9,571 nucleotides of DNA from Paracoccaceae bacterium. GTDB lineage: Bacteria; Pseudomonadota; Alphaproteobacteria; Rhodobacterales; Rhodobacteraceae. The stretch lies in the NCBI GenBank assembly GCA_007134805.1, contig SLKB01000377.1:1-9571 (forward strand), in the 5' to 3' direction. The notes beneath the pieces are model-generated. The model made no database searches and was not told the DNA's origin. It worked only from the letters and a program-made list of their open reading frames with translations. This document shows, in pieces, positions 7,334-9,571 of the stretch. Each line of letters starts with the position of its first letter. Within the stretch, counting starts at the first letter, position 1. The position numbers were made by a program, and so were the translations under genes.

Positions 7334-8263
7334 ATGCAGGTCTTTCGGCACTGGACGGGGCTCGAGGCCGGCGCGAAGGGCGCCTCGGTGGCGCTTGGCA
7401 ATTTCGACGGGGTGCATTGCGGCCATCAGCGCGTGATCGAGCTTGCGCGCCGGCCGGACGCGCCTTTGGGCATTGTCACGTTCGAACCGCATCCGCGCGA
7501 ATTCTTCGCCCCCGCCACCCCGCCCTTCCGGCTGATGAATGCCGAGGCGCGTGCCAACCGGCTGGCGCGGATGGGCGTCACGCGGCTTTACGAGCTGCCT
7601 TTCGATGCGCGGCTTGCAAACCTCACGGACCGGGAATTCACGCAAGGCGTGCTTGCCGAGGGGCTGGGGGTCGCGCATGTCGTCGTGGGGGCGGATTTCT
7701 GTTTCGGCAAGGGCCGGCAGGGCACGGCGGAGGGGCTCGCGCGGCTCGGCGCGGAGCTGGGCTTCGAGGTGACGATCGCGGCCCTTCTGGGCGAGGGCGC
7801 GCAGGTCGTCTCCTCCACAGCGATCCGGGGCGCGCTGAGCGACGGTGCCCCGCGCGAGGCCGCGCGCATGCTCGGCCACTGGCACCGGATCGAGGGCGAA
7901 GTGCTGCATGGCGCGAAGCGCGGGCGCGATCTGGGCTATCCGACGGCGAACATGTCGATCGCCGGGCTGCACCCGCCCCGCTTCGGGGTCTATGCCGTGC
8001 AGGTCGATGTGCTGGGCGGGCCGCATCAGGGCCGCCATGGCGGGGTCGCCTCGCTCGGCGTGCGGCCGATGTTTGGCGAGAACCTGCCCAATATCGAGAC
8101 TTATCTCTTCGACTTCACGGGCGATCTTTATGGCGCGCATCTGTCGGTCGCGCTGATCGAGCATCTGCGCGACGAGATGCGCTTCGACAGCCTGCCGGCG
8201 CTGATCGCGCAGATGGATGCCGACAGCGCGCAGGCGCGCGCGATCCTCAAAGCGCTCGGCTGA
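7334..8263 (+). CDS. ribF: Bifunctional riboflavin kinase / FAD synthetase
   Basis: The 309-residue enzyme phosphorylates riboflavin to FMN and adenylylates FMN to FAD. Its length is normal. The N-terminal nucleotidyltransferase domain shows GNFDGVHCGH (22-31, with His28 and His31), TFEPHPREFF (49-58), VVGADFCFGKGRQG (117-130) and SSTAIRGAL (160-168). The C-terminal flavokinase domain shows RDLGYPTANM (198-207), with Thr204 and Asn206 binding Mg-ATP, then FGVYAV, and the catalytic Glu255 in NIETYLFDFTGDLYG. The segment GVRPMFG has Met where many homologues have Thr (GxRPT); this is probably lineage variation. The ATG is preceded by AAGGGGG with a short 3-nt spacer. No FMN riboswitch is visible upstream. 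A hairpin (7298-7321) sits in the gap after the MaoC-type gene. Confidence 0.97.
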   Translation: MQVFRHWTGLEAGAKGASVALGNFDGVHCGHQRVIELARRPDAPLGIVTFEPHPREFFAPATPPFRLMNAEARANRLARMGVTRLYELPFDARLANLTDREFTQGVLAEGLGVAHVVVGADFCFGKGRQGTAEGLARLGAELGFEVTIAALLGEGAQVVSSTAIRGALSDGAPREAARMLGHWHRIEGEVLHGAKRGRDLGYPTANMSIAGLHPPRFGVYAVQVDVLGGPHQGRHGGVASLGVRPMFGENLPNIETYLFDFTGDLYGAHLSVALIEHLRDEMRFDSLPALIAQMDADSAQARAILKALG

Positions 8264-8269
8264 CGCTCA

Positions 8270-8304
8270 GGGCCGCGCGATCAGTCCCGCGCGAGCCCAT
8301 TTTC
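8270..8304 (+). terminator. Likely Rho-independent terminator of ribF
   Basis: Immediately after the ribF stop, GGGC (8270-8273) and GCGCG (8275-8279) pair with CGCGC (8288-8292) and GCCC (8295-8298) around an 8-nt loop, with a small 1/2-nt internal bulge. ATTTTC follows. The short T-run makes it a moderate candidate. Confidence 0.55.
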
Positions 8305-8350
8305 AAGCATGAGACCGGACTACTGTGCCGCGCCAGGCGTCCCACAATCC

Positions 8351-8505
8351 ATGGCCCGGGCGACCAGCCCGGGCCGCGCCCGACCCTCCCATCGGGAGGG
8401 CGCATTGCAAGGTTGCAAATTGCTGGGCGGCCGGAGGGGTCTGGCTGGCATAAAGCGCAGTAACCTCGGCGTGCCAAGGCGCCCTCCCAGGGTCGGGCGC
8501 GGCCC
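8351..8505. repeat. MITE/BIME-like element: double-hairpin repeat copy B plus inverted arm
   Basis: Bases 8351-8403 are the second copy of the repeat at 6444-6496 (50 of 53 identical), here with a perfect right hairpin CCCTCCC-ATC-GGGAGGG. In addition, 8479-8505 is the exact reverse complement of 8371-8403 except for the absence of six bases (CCCATC, 8388-8393). The arms enclose 75 bp (8404-8478) that includes several TTGCAA words and the segment 8440-8459 shared with 120-139. No transposase is encoded. The outer 9-bp hairpin is missing on the right side, so the element is asymmetric or eroded. Confidence 0.8.
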
Positions 8506-8522
8506 TCTGCATTCCGATCAGG

Positions 8523-8560
8523 GGGCGGGACGAGACGAGTTTCGCAGACGCGCCCCGCCC
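8523..8560 (-). terminator. Possible 3' hairpin of the cytochrome gene
   Basis: GGGCGGG (8523-8529) pairs with CCCGCCC (8554-8560) across a 24-nt loop, 23 bp past the cytochrome stop codon. There is no T-run on either strand, so it is at best a Rho-dependent or processing-type 3' hairpin. Confidence 0.3.
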
Positions 8561-8582
8561 GAGTTGCTTGTTCAACGGCGTG

Positions 8583-9571
8583 TCAGGGCCGCGCGAGCCC
8601 CGAGACATCCACCTCCGCCACTTCCGCGAGGCTTTGCAGCGAATCATGCAGGATCTGCAGCATGTAGCGCGGGTTGTGGACATAGCCGCCGGGATCCTTG
8701 GAGGCGACCTGATAGTTATAGGCCGCCTTCAGCAGCCGCGGCGTCCAGTTCTGGTAGCGGTTGTCGCGGGTGATCTGGTCTTGGGGCAATTCGTCGAGCC
8801 CGTCGGGATTGGCGAAGAAATAGGGAAAGCCCGCTGCATAGATGATCGGCGCGCCCGCGACCTCGGCGGCATAGAGCCGGATCGCGGACATGAGCTGGTC
8901 CTTCATCGCCACGATCTCGCTGTGGATCCCGCCCGAGCGGTCGCCCGTGCCCGCGAAATCGCGGTGCTGGGTGCGGATGTCGCGCAGCTCCTCGACGCCC
9001 TGGTGGCAGGCGAGGCAGCCCTCGGTCGCCACCGATGTGCTGTGCGGCGCGTGGCAGGCCACGCAGGTATCCGCACCCGGCACATGCGCGAAGCGGCCCG
9101 CATAGCTGCGCCCGGGATACTGGTAGCCCGGGCGCGCCTCGGACCCCAGCATCGTCGCCGCAGAGGCCGCGTAATGGATGTTGAGGAAGGCGAGATCGCC
9201 CGAGACTTCATCCTCGGGCTGGTCTCCCACCCGCGCTGCGACCTGGTCGCTCGACTGCCGGCCCTGATGGCAGACCATGCAGGTGGCCGAGGCTCCCAGA
9301 TCCGCCACCTCGACCCCCGAGGGGAAGGTGACCGCATCGAGCGCATGCGCCTCAGCGGTGTGGCACGACGCGCAGCCGATCACGGTGTTGATCGTGCCGG
9401 GATGGTCGACCTGTCCGGCCGTGGCATCGCCCACCCCGAGATAATCGAGAAACCCGGTCTCGGAATGGCACATCGCGCAGCTTTCGGGCACGGCGCCATC
9501 GCTGTTCCAGTAGGTGAAGGAGGGCGAGTGGTAATCGCCATGCGGCGAGTCGAGCCAGGCGGCGATCAGCC
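8583..9571 (-). CDS. Multihaem c-type cytochrome (N-terminus outside window)
   Basis: The frame runs open to the window end, giving a 328-residue C-terminal fragment with no start in view; a GTG at 9491 lies inside the domain and is not the start. Five CxxCH haem-binding motifs are present: CAMCH (fragment residues 31-35), CASCH (66-70), CMVCH (97-101), CVACH (169-173) and CLACH (185-189). Several free histidines (for example VDHPG, NIHYAA, FAHVPG, TQHRDF) could be second axial ligands. The last 140 residues have no haem motif but carry KAAYNYQVASKDPGGYVHN and MLQILHDSLQSL, a segment I associate with large multihaem cytochromes from diverse bacteria. It should be exported and assembled in the periplasm by the cytochrome c maturation system, but any signal peptide lies off the window. 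Its redox partner and substrate are unknown. It converges with ribF and is not in its operon. Confidence 0.9.
   Translation of the reverse strand, partial: LIAAWLDSPHGDYHSPSFTYWNSDGAVPESCAMCHSETGFLDYLGVGDATAGQVDHPGTINTVIGCASCHTAEAHALDAVTFPSGVEVADLGASATCMVCHQGRQSSDQVAARVGDQPEDEVSGDLAFLNIHYAASAATMLGSEARPGYQYPGRSYAGRFAHVPGADTCVACHAPHSTSVATEGCLACHQGVEELRDIRTQHRDFAGTGDRSGGIHSEIVAMKDQLMSAIRLYAAEVAGAPIIYAAGFPYFFANPDGLDELPQDQITRDNRYQNWTPRLLKAAYNYQVASKDPGGYVHNPRYMLQILHDSLQSLAEVAEVDVSGLARP

Larger units (their letters stand above)
8264..8582. other. 319-bp intergenic region between convergent genes
   Basis: ribF and the cytochrome gene converge here. The region holds a ribF terminator (8270-8304), a repeat element with inverted arms (8351-8505) and a 7-bp stem GGGCGGG/CCCGCCC (8523-8529 with 8554-8560) that could end the cytochrome transcript. 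No gene is seen on either strand. Confidence 0.75.

Noticed and set aside
8309..8773. Open frames on both strands in and around the ribF-cytochrome gap
   Set aside because: They consist largely of the palindromic repeat element and of cytochrome antisense sequence; no ribosome site or recognisable domain.

Overview
The window is GC-rich DNA that reads as chromosome of an alphaproteobacterium, most likely Rhodobacteraceae (Rhodobacter/Rhodovulum-like). The basis is the GroEL/GroES type, the codon bias toward G/C at third positions, a family II pyrophosphatase followed by a TIGR01459-type HAD protein, and palindromic intergenic repeats. The genus is my inference and not proven.

Layout. 1-274: intergenic, with a 54-bp exact direct repeat (1-54 and 133-186) and the groESL terminator (222-250, minus strand). 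275-2254 minus: groES-groEL, preceded by a CIRCE operator (2290-2316) and a promoter (2324-2352) whose -35 hexamer contains the stop codon of the next gene upstream. 2349-4430 minus: a membrane-bound hybrid histidine kinase with seven predicted TM segments, HisKA/HATPase and a C-terminal receiver. 4431-4572: divergent promoter region with a 12-bp perfect palindrome and a good -35/-10 pair for ppaC. 4573-6388 plus: ppaC (Mn-dependent inorganic pyrophosphatase) and a HAD class IIA hydrolase-like gene, 13 bp apart. 6389-6834: a 446-bp intergenic region holding a double-hairpin repeat, a cluster of three hairpins (one with an AGGAGG loop) and an AT-rich promoter-like stretch. 6835-8263 plus: a MaoC-type hydratase and ribF (FAD synthetase), 40 bp apart. 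8264-8582: intergenic, with a ribF terminator and a MITE/BIME-like element with inverted arms. 8583 to the window end, minus: the 3' part of a multihaem c-type cytochrome with five CxxCH motifs.

Function. Most of the window is housekeeping: chaperonin, pyrophosphate removal and flavin cofactor synthesis. The accessory content is the orphan hybrid kinase, the multihaem cytochrome and the intergenic repeats. I see no phage, transposase, CRISPR, toxin-antitoxin or defence genes, and no clear new multi-gene system. The least explained signals are the hairpin cluster at 6571-6656, the inverted-arm repeat at 8351-8505 whose core resembles the repeat at 120-139, the promoter/stop-codon overlap upstream of groES, and the unclassified cytochrome.
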